Positions 35,401-48,685 of a stretch of 64,000 nucleotides of DNA are shown here, piece by piece. Origin of the DNA: Macquaria australasica (lineage: Eukaryota; Chordata; Actinopteri; Centrarchiformes; Percichthyidae); NCBI GenBank assembly GCA_005408345.1, contig SEMN01000031.1, positions 1,397,501 to 1,461,500 on the forward strand, given 5' to 3'. The notes below the pieces were generated by a model. It did not search any database. It was not told the DNA's origin and worked only from the letters and a program-made list of their open reading frames with translations. Numbering within the stretch: position 1 is the first letter of the stretch; each line of letters starts with the position of its first letter. Position numbers and translations under genes: made by a program.

Positions 35401-36777
35401 ACCCAGGGCTGTGTCATAATAATAGATCTGTATGACAGCCATACTGCTCCACTCAGAGCAAATGCTAGCTGACAGTTGTTCCTGTGTGAGGACTGCTGGG
35501 CTCTAGCTGCTGCTGGTGGCCTCTCTCAATCTCCATTGTACTGTAGGTAACAATACCACTGAATGGTACTGAGCCAGAGCTGGTGATGCTACAACTGGGG
35601 CAGTTGTACACGTCAGCCAGAGCAACATGCCCTATCAATAATGTAGCTGGGTCAAGACATGGGGGAAAGGATGAAGCTGAGAGTGGTGTATTTAAGGTTG
35701 ACTTCGCATCAGTGAATATATATTATACACCACTGGAAGAGCAAGATCCATACAGTATTTCTTTGTGATTTATGTTTCATTCACACTTGATCAAGGAGAA
35801 TGTTCCCAGTCTAATCACCAATCAGATGACATGTTGAGCCAGGTGTGTGGATGCACTACTAATCCCATACCCATACACCCCCTTCAGGATAAGGGGAATC
35901 CCCAAGCTTCAAAAGAGCGATCTGGTTCACTACAGACTGGCCAGGTCTGTTGGCTTTGACAGGGTCATTGTTTGTAATGGCCATTTTGTGGTTGCAGGGG
36001 ACACCGGAGGGTTGAGTATCAGTCCGCCTGGCCAAACAGTCACCCCACTGTTCGCCAGCAGAGAACACACAGAGCAGCCTCAATTAGTTTCTCCAGTAAT
36101 CTCCTTCCCCTGTCACATGATCTGGGCTGTTTGTAATAACACACAGGGGGCCAGGGCTGGCCTGGTCAGGAAATGAGATGATCCATGGCTGACAGCTTAG
36201 ACACACAGCATCCATTTATCTGTTATTACTATGCTGCAAAAACAATCTCACTCTCCCCCTGTGTGTGGGTATGTGTGTGCGCACGCATGCATGTGTTTGC
36301 ACATGATTGCAAGGATATAAAGAAAATGAAGTGTGATATCAAAACAAATCAGAGATCAGAAGATTAGTAAGAAGATAGTAAAGGCTAATCAGAACTTTAG
36401 GTGTGTGTCTACATACTGCCTGCACGCACAAGATTAAAATATAATCACAACTCAGTCTTCCAATCACAACTTGTTGATACCACTGCTGGGTCGACTGTGA
36501 TTTGGGAGTGTATGCAGGTTTTATGAGGCCACTGCTGTTAAACCTTGAACAATCCTTTCACTATAATAGGCCTCTGTCTGCCCACCAGAAGCCCAGCATC
36601 TCAAATAATCAGCATCAACATCACCTGTGTCATGTTCTCTGTCAGTGATGTGGATATTCTGCTCCGCCCTGTACTGTATCCATCCCCTCACTGTCTTGCT
36701 GAATATGTAGGCACTATCAGTCGTGGAGCAGGATTGCAAATGATGACTATGTAGAGTGTACACACAGATCTTCACAT

Positions 36778-36782
36778 GAGAG

Positions 36783-36819
<37 letters not shown>
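36778..36819. repeat. (GA)n microsatellite
   Basis: About 20 GA units with one GC interruption; a purine-pyrimidine mirror tract. Confidence 0.96.
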
Positions 36820-36822
<3 letters not shown>

Positions 36823-39800
36823 CCTCTGAAAAGCCCCAGTTCAAAGGCTGAGACTTGCCTCTCTCCTTGGCTCTTGGCAGAGTCAGAGATCAAAGCTAAA
36901 CGCTGAGCAACAAATGTGTGTTTCTGTCACTGGCGATTTGTCTGTGTGTTTGATCAGCAGCCTCCCTTATCTCCCTGCCTCACTCTGCTGCTAATATGCA
37001 GTAATGGACTGCCTTTCATGAGACAAGAGACGGGGGCTTGATGTGAAGGATGTGACTGAGGTGAATGGAGCAGATGGGAAGACACTTTGCAGACAAATCA
37101 CACAGATTCCTGAAAACTTGACAGTGCACGTGTTGGCTACGTCTATGCAGGTAGATTCGAAATAATTATTGTCCATCTGTAATCGTTCTGACATTACTGA
37201 GGACATCATGTAACATGTAACATTTATGAAACAGAGATGCTCCTTGCTGATCCTTGCATTGCCCAGATCACCATCTTTAGCACTGATAACCTCCCTCATT
37301 CCCTGTTTCTCTCCCTCTTCTCTCTTATTTAGGGCTTTGCATATATTAAGACAGCAGGCAAATAAACTCCCTTTTCTTGGTTATTTGGATAAAAGAAAAT
37401 CCTGGCTTTGACCTTTTTTAAGTTAAAATACATGTGGTGGTTGGTAAAAGGATAACAATTCCCTCAGGATGGGCTGAAAGGCCTGTTTATTCTGCCCTTG
37501 CTGCCTTTGGTCTGGCAAAGGAGGAAGTAGCTTGGCTTTTCCAGTTGCTATGTAAATACTAGAAGAAGTGTACCACTGTGCTTTAGCAAAACACAGCATG
37601 GTGTTTTTGCAGAGCATGCTTAACTTCACGAGCATACACGGCTAATCCACACAGAGGTGTTTTGCCCTCACAAAGAATTAAACACTCTTTGCTTTTTAGA
37701 AGTTCTGAAGTTTCCCTGGTGTTGGATGCTGGGATTTTTGTAACTCTGGGTGCAGCAGCTTTCACACTTTTGGAAGAGTGGTGTTTCAAAAGTGTCTGCT
37801 GGCCAGACCTAGAGCATAATGGCTTCCTGCCCCATGTCCTCCCAAAAGTGAGAATGTGACACCATCAGGCTCTCCACTGAATTACTCTCCTCATCGACTC
37901 CTAACACTAGCATGATGGGTCTAATTAGATAGGTCAGATATAGCTGTAGATAGGCGTAGTTTTATGTCTCTGTGTGTGGATGTGTCTAAATGTGAGGTTT
38001 TGTGCTACAGGAGAACTGTTCCCGTAACAAGGTGTCCTGAAAGCACCCTGCTGATAAAATGACTCCAGTAAAGAGCTGTGTTTAAGATACTAAACTATTA
38101 TCCCAATCCCCGGCCCCTACTGAGCAATCACCTTTGCGGTCCAAGTCAGGAGAGCTCCAATGACACCAGCTGGCTGGCTAGAGTGCAGACCGCAGGGTAC
38201 TGGGACTGTCTGAGTCCACCTCCTTCTTCCCCTGCCAGCTCCACCTCACACTGTGCACAGCTGGACAGGAACTAGATTAATGTTGTTTGTGGGGCCAGCG
38301 TTAAACAAGAGTTTAATGACGCTGTAAAGGAGGATGGGTTTGTTGATGTTGAACCAAAGAGGGAGTGAAAAGCCAAATCTGAATGCGACTGTTGATTTGT
38401 GTCCTGCATCCAGGGTCATTGCTAGTTAATTAGAAATGGTGTATTTTGGCATGCTCACCATCACCCTCTCAGGGATGCTTCCTTTTTGTTTCTTCCCTGA
38501 CAACCACTGAGGTCCTCATCAACATGTTCTTTTTTTTTAATAATATTTTGGCATCACAACAGTGTTCATAAATAAATCGGGATTAGTCTTTGATAGTTTG
38601 ACATATTTTCACTTTTTAATTCAACAGAAAATTTAGCATGACTAGTGAGCCAACTACAAAACATCATCATCACACATTTATCATTTTCAGGAATATTCAA
38701 GGTGCTTACACCTCAGTTACACTGCTGGTCAGTGTGTTGCAGTGTAAATAGTTTCCATATTTAAGTTAGAGAACCGGTTGCCTCTGGCAGTCATTACCAC
38801 AGTAACATATTAAGTTTAACTAATTTCTTACCTAGTTTACCTGTGCACTGGGCTGGCCAACAACACAAAATTCAATAGAATATGCAGTCTTTGCATTGAA
38901 TGTTGCTACATTACATCCCAGATAATGGTATACTCATAAATCATATCCCTATTTGTTTGCTAGGAGCAGCATTTTGCTTGTTTATGGTAGAGCTGCTGCA
39001 TTTTAGTGTTTTATCCATTTATCCACTAATTTACCCTGTAGTTAGCCCCTTTCTGGGTGAATGCAATTACCTGTAATACACACATTATCCTGTAATTTTA
39101 TCTAAATGGATTAAGTATGATGCATAAACCTTTAATGTCATTTTGATCTTAAATATTTTCACGTTTTAATTATACATAAAGTTCTGGGTTAGGATAGGTG
39201 CCCTTGGTTTTAATTAGCCTCAATCATATGCTCCCCATTGTACTTTATTTAATTGTTTAATTTTGTATGTTTATTTTGGTTTCATTATACATTTGTATTT
39301 GTCTGATCTTATCCTTTTACTGTGTCATTCTAACATTTAATTTAACTTTTAATACTGCTTGTAAATTGTATTGTCTCAATGTTTCCAATGTCATTTTTAA
39401 CAATGCACTTAGAGAACCTTGTGCTGTATTTTATGTATGAAAGATACCTTAGAAATGTGTTATTATACAGTTCTTGTGTCAGGCATACATGCCCGAAACC
39501 ACATTTTCCCCTCTTGTTTACACTGTTTTGCTTTGAATGAATGAATGCTCTGGGCAGTTTTGTATTAAAGCGTGAAAATGGCTGCATAAAAAAATGTTAA
39601 GTACTGCAGAGCAGATTACATACGTAATGACAGCAGCCTAATGGCAAATCTGGCAGACAGACTAGAGAGTTGAGTTAAAAGCAGTTGTAAAAGCAGGGGG
39701 ATATATTCTGTTGAAAGAGAAGACGAGGATTTTCTTCCTCTGTGAATAGCGACCTGTACTTTGGGTAGGCCTTACAACGAGGGAGAGGGTTAGCTATTTA

Positions 39801-41114
39801 TCTTTAGATGCCTTTGTGCAGATATGATCTGTAGAGGACCTCTGCAAGAGAAACTGCTGTAATCACATGGACCGAGTGTCTGGTTCCAGGAGGCAAAGGG
39901 ACAGAGTGAGTGAGAGTCTCAGGGGGGATAGGGTAACAGGTGGGCTGAATGCCATTCACAAGGGTCAGACAGCACAATGCTAGCATCTCCCTTTGATGCT
40001 GATACCATCTTCTGTGTGTCTGCTCAGCCCTGCTCCCTATTTCACTGCTCAGCGACTTTACATCCAGTTGCCTCCAATTGTGTCTGCAGAACTGCCCCCG
40101 GATCCAATAACGCAGCACCACTGTAAGACAATTACCCGCTTTAATAACGGGCGTCATTACACACCCAGTGGATAGAATATGAAATACGAATTCTGAATGC
40201 AAGTGTGTGTCTGTGTGTTTGTGTGTCTGTGGGAGTGTGAGCAGCATCAAATCCCATCTGCACCCTCGCTGATCATTACAGGAAGTCTTTATGAGTTTAG
40301 TTTCATTAGAGCCTTTAAAGTTCTCCTTAATGACGATGTTTAGGTGAGAATAATTTTCATTATGTGAGTGATGACTAGTTTGTCATAGCCTGAATCCCCT
40401 GTGTTTTATTATATGCACAGAAAGCACATTAGCTGACTATCTTAAATGTGGCTTTACATAAAATCCAGGTGTCGTGACCATACTCAGTCTAACAAAAGCA
40501 TTACCACAAGCAACAAAACAAACCATTTATTACCAAGTTGGGATTTTATAGCCGTAGAACAGTCATGCATTTTCATTGGCTTAGTGGACCAATGCCGGCC
40601 ATCCATAGCGTGCATGAGACCATAACATAGAGAGAAGGAACTGAGAGAAAAGACGAGTAGAGAAGGAGCTGATAAGTCATTTATGAGACATAAATTATTA
40701 ATAAGCATCATGATGGCAGAACAGAGACTGAAAACACACAACGCCATCTGGACTATGAGGATGGTTTGTCAAAACAAAATGGATAAATGAAATTTTGATT
40801 ACGTTTATTAGTAGGCCTAGATCTAATTTACACAGCCATTCATTGACATTTGCCCGAGAGTGTTTGGGGTCAAGACAGTGATTATCATGCTGAAAGCATG
40901 GCGCAGGCATAGGCATCCTTAGATTCTGAGCTACTCAGTTCAAAGTGTGGTCATTACAATATTATGATATTGTACTTCACTTTTATTATATAGTAAAGGT
41001 TTCATGGAGTTGGATTAGGTTTATGAGAACCATGAAAGAGTGAGTACCGTTCTTTACTTCTTTTGTGGTACGATAACAACAGTGCTGGCCAGTAAGTTTG
41101 TCTATGTCCTATAC

Positions 41115-41831
41115 CAGTGATTCCAAACCAGGTGTACCTGTGCCCCACGGGGTATTTCTGCAGTTGCCGGGGTACATGTGTAAAGATTGTGGAGTAGCTC
41201 AGCTAATTTGAAAAAGTAGAAATGATTCAGCCTATATTACAAATTGGTGTGATGCTGACTTTTAGTCAGTGTATTCTCCTACTAACCAGTGAGGTACCTG
41301 CTGTGATGGGCTGACTGAACAGTACACACCTCCCACCAACCTGAGATGTAACACCTTAAAGCCAAGCGCCGACATTGAGAGTGCGAGATAATTAATTAGG
41401 CAAGCGAGTAGAGAAGTTGAAATAGTTCGCTGAAAGTAATGGACAAACAATTTATTAACAGTTGAAAGAGTTAGCTAAAATGAACGGACCGCAGTCAGCT
41501 AACAAATATTTAGCTGAAAGAAGTTTATGAAGAGCTGAAATAATTAGCTAAAAGTAATGAATAAACAGTTGAAATAACTAGTTAATGGTAATTTATAAAC
41601 AGCTGAAAGTGTTAATAGTAGTAATAACAATTGAAATAGACAGCTAAAACAAATGGATAAGTGGCTGGGTCCAGCTTCTGCCACTCCAAATGGAAGTGGG
41701 TATGGATGCAAAATTGACCAAACCAACCTAAACAACAAAATTCAATTGTTGGAACATTTGGAAAATGATGGGTGGTGTATGATGAAGGGGTAGCCTACTT
41801 GAGGACTGTGGAGTTGCGTTGGGAACCATTG
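41115..41831. mobile_element. hAT-type non-autonomous element, 717 bp, with internal minisatellite
   Basis: The left end CAGTGATTCCAAACCAGG and the right end GTTGGGAACCATTG form degenerate inverted repeats of the CAGTGGTTCCCAAC type typical of hAT elements. GGGGTATTTC near the left end and AGGGGTAGCC near the right add to the mirror look. No clear 8-bp duplication survives (TCCTATAC against CTTTAATT), so the insertion is old. The interior has no transposase frame but carries a ~34-bp tandem repeat (41416-41663). Confidence 0.7.
41416..41663. repeat. Degenerate ~34-bp minisatellite inside hAT-type element
   Basis: Six or seven diverged units starting GTTGAAAT or GCTGAAAG, followed by an AGCTAAAAGTAATG-like middle and an AATAAACA-like end. 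Unit lengths vary between about 29 and 52 bases because of internal deletions and insertions. It is AT-rich, non-coding and contained wholly within the element ends. Confidence 0.8.
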
Positions 41832-42098
41832 CTTTAATTTCATCTATATAACTAGTTTCTGGTGTCCTCATTTATATTTATTTTTGCTCTTTTGGTTTGT
41901 ATTTCAGCAGAGTGATGTCATTGTGCCTGAGGTATTACATACAGGCCTGGTACTGTCTCTGCAGCCCATTGGTCTGTTAGAAGATATCCTTACCTCTACT
42001 ACACAGCACCAGCTAGGGGGCTCATATCACTTCTCGTTGCTTGAGCAGGTGTTTTACTGCTGTTGGGGAGTTGGCACACACCCAGAGATCTAGGGAGA

Positions 42099-42113
<15 letters not shown>

Positions 42114-42130
<17 letters not shown>

Positions 42131-42132
42131 AG
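42114..42132. repeat. (GA)n tract
   Basis: About nine GA units continuing a purine-rich GGGAGGGAGA run from 42093. Confidence 0.92.
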
Positions 42133-44169
42133 GAAAGTGAGAGATTCTGTCATGCACTGGGTCAGAGGAATGTAACTATAATCATCTCTGATGGTATAAT
42201 CATAGCTCAGTCAAACTCCACTCCAGGCTCATATATCCCCCCTCTCTTACCACTATGCAGCACTCTCTCTCTCTCTGTGATATGAGTGAAACTGGCAATC
42301 TGACTTTAGAGAGCCAAGTCTCAACTTCGTCTGAAGAGTCTTTATCATTCCAAGAGTTTCTTTTTTCAGGCTAATCTACGAGCGCTTTTCCCATTTTAAT
42401 CTGCGTCTGTGTATGAAGAGTGTCCCATTGGGGCTGCCATACACTTGAAGATTAATGAACCCAATTTGCAAAAGTGACCTTTTGGCTGCTAAAGCACTGC
42501 CGCTGCTAAGCCTCTTAATGCCTGCTTAAAAAAAAAGAAAAATGTTGTTATAGAGAACAACTCTTCAGATAAGAAAATAACCATATCAGAAGTTAGAGGA
42601 GGAGTCTGGATTAAAGTCAAGCTGATGTGGCCACCATACTGGCCCCCAAAGGACAAGTTTCAGTGAGGAAATGCAGAATGATCAGAGCATTAAACAAGGA
42701 AATCGGAAGTTAGGATGATACTGACAAACCCTGTAAACACTTCTGACAATGACACTTAAACCAAGTAACAACAAGCAAGAAGCATGGGTTCACATTACAA
42801 ATGCAATATCAACATATCCCTACAAGGACAAAAGGAACCACATTGTGAATATTTAATTAAACTGTCTCTTCTTTAAAAATCCACAGTTCCCTCGTGCATT
42901 GGGCATTTAAATCTTCTTGAAATGAACTGATAAATGACTAATAGTATAAATTTGAAGAGATATTTAATGACACTCACTTCAACATTACTTTATGAATAGT
43001 TAAGCTCCATCATTAGCCCATTAGGTATGTGTGCTCATCACCAGTCTTTAGATTTTTCTGACATTCCTTATCAAAAATCCTCTTTAAGAAATTGAATGAG
43101 ACTGCAGAGAAGACATGGCTAGTTCAAATATTTATTCTAAATCTGATTTATTTTGATCTACTATGACTTACTATGACTAATGTAACCCAAAACTCCAGTG
43201 AATGGTGTCAGTACTGTTAAACGAGACACCCTATACTTATTGTCTACTGTTAATAATTCAGACACAGACATAGATGCCAACACATTGATTAAGAGTTTCT
43301 TGCTGGCTTTATCAGGGAGGAAGAGATAAGGATGAAGGCCATACATGTCTGTGATTTTCTTCCCCATTCTTTCTAGTTATTTGTCGATAAGCTGGATGTC
43401 TGAGTTTGATATCTGGATTTTCAAGTAACCTTTCTCATGAAATTAGTCATGGCACTTGGAATAACAAACCATTTACTAGGAATGACCAAAGGGGATGTGG
43501 CAGTAGTTGTTATTTTGCCAATTCTTTTCCAAGACGTCACCCAGACAGTATAGCAATATGTACAGTACAGCAGAATGTAGTGACAGGCCATGATCTGGCA
43601 ATAAATGTTTCTTGACTAAGATTTGAACAACATTTCTTGTCTGCCATTCCAACTGCAGTCATGATAATGTGGTGAAAATCTAAAATGTGGAACAGGCATA
43701 TTTTGAAATGTGCATACCACGCCCTTAGCTGAGTTAAGCCATTAGAATTAAAGATTATTGGCACAAGGCCCAGACAAATTGTAGTTGACAAAATAAACAA
43801 ATGGACTGGATAGCAGACAAACTGAGCCACTATCATCTCAGTGAGACTGAGCAAATAAGAATTCCAGGAGTGTTTTTATGTGTCACTTTCTGCTCATCAA
43901 TTTAAAAACTCTTTAGTCTTCATGTCCTGAAACAGAAAAATGTGCAGGATTTCATTTGGAAATGTTGTCCATTCACTGTTCAGAATCTGAAAATGCATTT
44001 ACTGCATTCACTTTTTTAAAGCTACATTTAACTTAAGAATATGGATATTACATTTCTCAGACACAGGCTTCCGAGCATTTGGCACAAAAAAAGTGATGGC
44101 AGCAGCACTTTGAAGGAGCATTTGAGCGTGAGCATCTGGTATTTTAGGTTGGTTTAAAGGTTTGTAACG

Positions 44170-44560
44170 AGCAGTTTCAAGCTGTTCTTTCTAACCCACA
44201 GTCCCGCGAGCCATCACTCTCGCTGCGAGGACATATCACCCAGGCTTTTAGAGGTATTATAAGTGCACTAAAATATGATTTAGCTGTGGAGCACAGCTCT
44301 AATTCTTCAGTCATTTCTCGTATTCCCTGCCATATTTATTCCGTTAAGATGAATTAAATGCATTTAAAGGGAGTAAACTGAGCAGCGGGGCACCTTGCCA
44401 TGCTCCAAATTATGAGGCAGAGTGGTTATTTAGCAGTCCCTTTCTTTGATGGTAAATAGTAGAGTTGAAAAGAGGCAGTGGATGGTTTTGCCATTGGCTC
44501 TGACATTGGTGGAGAGATTGATTATAGCGTCATTCATTTGACACAAATGTATGTTTTAAA
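44170..44560. promoter_or_regulatory. Candidate conserved non-coding element (by appearance)
   Basis: Repeat-free sequence mixing CpG-bearing segments (CCCGCGAGCC, CTCTCGCTGCGAGG) with AT cores (CCATATTTATTCCG, GATGAATTAAATGCATTTAA, CCAAATTATGAGG, GATTGATTATAGCGTC). No open frame of interest. Of the candidates listed, its texture is the most enhancer-like. Inference only. Confidence 0.33.
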
Positions 44561-45521
44561 GCAAATGGACGAAACATCAGGTCTGTCAGGAATATAGATG
44601 AGGGAGCTTTTGCAGAGACTGTCTGATAACAAACAGATATATACCACACTGACTGGGAGGTATTTTTATTCCTCTCACTGAGATCCAGTTGTTTTTACTT
44701 CTTGAAGTTTCTTTCGCATGCCTGTGTCTGTCTGCAGTAGCTGTGTACACATGCATGTGTGTGCATGTGTTTGTGTGTGTGTATGGGTGAGTGAGTGTGT
44801 GTGAGTAACCAAATCTTGTCATTGAGGAAAGGCACTCTGGCAGTAAAATGTTATGTCATATAACTGAACCTCACAGAGGTCCACAGACTGCATCCTGTCA
44901 AAAAACAACAACAAAAAAACAGAAAAGAACTCAAACCATTCTGTGCTCCTCTCTGTTTCTCTGCTTCTCTCTTTGTCCTTCAGTTATGAAAATGGAAACA
45001 TCTGATATTCTCTTGATACTCTCTCAAATTAAAATTCTGTTAATTGTGCTAATTGTAGAAAATGTTTGCTATACAGTTATTATTTTCTAACAAGTATCTA
45101 TTGTCTGGAAACACAGTATAGCAAGGCTAATCACTTTGTTCTATCACTAATACCAATAAAATTACCTTTGATTTAATTTGTGTAGGAAATAACTGAAAAT
45201 GCGTTACATATTTCTTTCATTTGTTTTGGAAATAATGTTTATTGACTTGATTTTTGCACTTTCACTGCATTTCATGCGATATTCCCATGTTTAAGAGCCA
45301 TTGGATTGTCAGAGGTTTTTCATTTTGGAATACATCAGACAGCACATGTTGAGTATTAGTGCTTTTCAGCCTGCCCAATGCAGTGTGCTTCATTGTATTG
45401 AGCAAGTAGCATAATGTTTTTTTTAACTGGACAAGAGCAGTCTGTTGAGAGCGTGGTCATTGGGTGAGGACATTAGTTACCCCCTCCTCATTCACACAGC
45501 GTGCTCACAGGAGCTGAGGCC

Positions 45522-45534
45522 GTCACCTAGCAAC
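45522..45534 (+). promoter_or_regulatory. RFX-type X-box match (GTCACCTAGCAAC)
   Basis: The sequence GTCACC-T-AGCAAC fits both half-sites of the X-box consensus (GTNRCC, spacer of 0-3, RGYAAC) bound by RFX factors. It lies in a repeat-free section (45440-45560). A 12-position degenerate match can occur by chance, and no nearby promoter is visible, so a distal enhancer is the only likely role. Confidence 0.35.
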
Positions 45535-48500
45535 CAGCGAAAAGTTTAGGGAAATTCCTGTGTGTGATCATGCTCACTCCAAGATGATTCAAATTGTTTA
45601 AGTGGAGCAACAGACGCACACTTTCGGGCACTCATGTCAGATAAAGTTAGATACCGTACATTTAGACAGGTTTCTTTTTCTGCTTCTGACACCCTTGGTC
45701 TCTATTCATAAGGCAACATTCTGCTTTGGGAGGTAAACACAGTCTGTGCTCCGCTTATTATTTTAGTATTTAGCATCTGTCTCTCGATAAGAAAAGCTCA
45801 AAACTAATTAATGCCATCTGAGAATAGCGTGCAAAAGTGCTCCTGTGTCCTCGCAGTGTGGGACTTGTTCACAGTGGGGAGGGGGACAGACCGAAAGAAA
45901 ATTAATTTGAGACAGGAGCGGGCAGTGAAAAGGGAGGGGGGGCAAAGACAGACAGAGAGAAAGAGAGATAGAGAAAGAGTCCAGGGAAGCAGTTCAGTCT
46001 GGCCCAGGCAGGGTCCCTGGGTTCCCTCCTCAGTCCTCTGTTTACACACAGAGAAATTTCGGACAATTTCACAGCTCCCCTTTCAGTGGCCATTGAAAAG
46101 GGACAGATTCCTTCCTGGTTACTCACCCTCTATCCAGTGAGAGTGGTTGCTATCATGGGAAAATCCAAACCTTTGGCATCCTCAGTGGGTTACCTCTCTG
46201 CGTTGTGCTATAGCCTCAGTGCAAACAGCAGCCCCACGTAATGCCTGTGAAATCTGTGTGTGCGTGAGGTTCAGGGCACATTGCTGGGATTAAATCAAAC
46301 AGGACCCCTCATTCAGGGGGTCCATTCTGCAGTGTCGGGTCTGTTTGCATTCATGTGGTTCTTTCAGTTGGGTCCAGTAGGAGCGTCTCTCTCTGTTTGC
46401 TCTGTGCTGGAGAATGTATATGGCATTGTTTCTTGTATGTGGGCTGACCCGGCCAGATGCCATGGCCACAAAAACCTCTTCTCCCTTAATCAGACAAGAG
46501 TGCCCAGAGGGCAAGGTGACGCACTGCCATCCATGCCCAGTGGAAGGAGAGAAGTACAGAGAGGAAGATAGTAAAACAAAAAGATAATTTTGAATGCAGA
46601 GAGGGAAATGCATGATAGGATGCAAGTCCAGCCACGCAAACAACAACAAGACACGACCTGAACCATATTTCAAGTAGATGGAAGAGGCCCAGCTCTCTTT
46701 ATGGTGCCCTTAAATATACTTAAAGTAGATCTGGTCCCTCTGCCCTCCGTCTCTCAGACAGGAGCTATGGGCCTCTTTATGCCTTGCCCCAGGTGTCTCA
46801 TTACACAGCCACCTTAACACACCCACACACACTCAGAGAACAGACTCATATAGAGTAATGACACTCTCCGCTGGTGTAAGCTGAACTATTAGAATAACAT
46901 TAGGCCCAAGCACAAAAGCAACCACAGAACTTCTGTGGCTCTCTGAACTTGTTACAAGGTTATGGAGGCACTTAAGCGCTACAGGAGTGCATAACAGAAT
47001 TTCAGCTATAAGAGTAAAAACTGTGGGCATCTTCCAGTAAATCCTACCAATGCAAAAAGAAAAACATTTGCAGACTGTGTGAAGGTTTATGACTCATTCA
47101 TGTTACAGTGTGTGTGAAATTGCCATTTGAATAGAGGTAACCAAGTGTGCTTGGCAGTGGTGCTGTATTCTTTTATTGTTGAATACGATGAAAGTTGGTG
47201 GGTTATGTATGTGGTTAGCGTGACTAGTATGAGACAATCTGAGGCATAGCTCTGAGTTGAGTATATTGATCGCTCTCAGCATCAAACAGAGAAGGCAGCT
47301 GGGAGACAGCAGGAGAGCTCAGCATTGTCGAAGCCCATTGGTGTACTTCCTCTCATATTCTGCTTTGTTGGTGTACTTCCCCCCAGCACCCCACCCCGTC
47401 CCCCTGCACCACCTCCTCCTTCTCTCTCAGCAATGACCACTCAGAAGGCTAGAGAGATAGGCAGAGGAGGGGTGGAGTGGAGGAGAGAGCAAAAGAGAGA
47501 AAAGAAGGGAGAGCACTTAGTCTGTAGGGCATTAATAAGCATAGCTCTTGGCGAGCAAGTGCTTCCTACATTCCCACCAAAAAAACACACGCACAAACAC
47601 ACACACGCACATATTCAGTCACTCACACACTCAGTGATGGTTGGCCACTTGCCAGCACCTCCCTGGGGTTGAAAAGAGGGGATGTGTAGTGCAGACTACA
47701 GCAGGAGTGGCTGTCTGAGGGAATGGCAGAGTGTGTGGAACGCTGTGCCACTGTGGGACAGTCCATTATCCATACCTCTTGGTCTGCATTTCAATGGTTC
47801 CTGCCAGAAAAGAGAGAGCCAAAGCGTCAAGCAACAGGCAAAGGCTTCCTCTCCTGAGAATCATATGTGTCTGCACATTCACATATCCAAGTTGGTTGCA
47901 TGATTCATATTCAGGCTGAGTGAGAGCAGTAATGTTGTTTCTGTTTTAATGACCTCCCCTGTCATTCGTCTTATCTCTCTAGCCACATGTAGATGTGGCA
48001 TGCTTAGCTGGCAGGGGCTTGACTGGGCTGGGATGGCCTGTTTGACCCGTGTGAACAATAAGCTGTTGGCATGACCACATACCGAACACCACAGTAACAC
48101 AATTGGCAAATAACAGAGCAAGCCCCTGTCTCAGCCCTGCTCAGAGATGCTCGTCCCTGCATGTTTGGCCACCTGGCCACATCCACCTCACCCAGCAAGC
48201 CTGTTGTCATCTTTAGGGAAGGACATGACCTGGAAGAGGGCCAACAGCCAAGACAAGTTACACAAAGACCACAAAATAAACACACTCTCCCACAGCAGAA
48301 AACAGGCAGGAGGAGAAAGAAACATATTGAAGCAGAATGGCCAGCAGAGAAAGTGCAGAAACAAGAGAGTGAGTGAGGGAATTATTTTGAGGGTCTGAAG
48401 AAGGAAATATCGAGCTACAGCATCAGCCATTTAAAAACAATATTTCCATTCAGATCAAATTTTTGAAAGAGTGGACAACATGTAACCAAATTATCTGCTT

Positions 48501-48685
48501 TTTATTTAAATATTTGCTTTAAAAGCATATTTGGAGTTCACATGGGAGCCTTTAATTCCACTAATAATCTGAATAAGAGCTCAGTCATAACAAAAATGCC
48601 TGATTGAAACATCTTTCTCTGAATAAAATGTTCCATTTCAAAAGAGATTTTATTCTGTTTCATTCCATCCTCCGTCAAAGAATGA

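Larger units (their letters stand above)
31516..41114. other. Long non-coding stretch, mostly unique
   Basis: It contains a CCTT-rich pyrimidine tract (31857-31912), a regulatory-looking section (32030-32440), a T13 run near 33620, a GA tract (36778-36819) and AT-rich DNA at 38500-39600. The AT-rich part at 39340-39480 vaguely resembles the 3' tail of a LINE, but no tail repeat can be confirmed. A 52-codon frame at 34441-34599 (plus) is not recognisable. No gene is supported. Confidence 0.65.
41832..48685. other. Long non-coding stretch
   Basis: Unique DNA with a GA tract (42114-42132), AT-rich sequence at 42840-43900, a regulatory-looking block (44170-44560), an X-box match (45522-45534) and a purine-rich GA section at 45890-45980. 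Frames at 43161-43367 and 43537-43854 (minus) and 45811-46140 (plus) carry no recognisable domain. Confidence 0.65.

Noticed and set aside
39340..39480. AT-rich sequence resembling the 3' tail of a fish LINE.
   Set aside because: Only loose similarity, no terminal short repeat and no reverse-transcriptase frame upstream.
41416..41663. Regularly spaced repeats that could be mistaken for a CRISPR-like array.
   Set aside because: Units are contiguous and diverged with no unique spacers; it is a minisatellite inside a transposon in vertebrate DNA.
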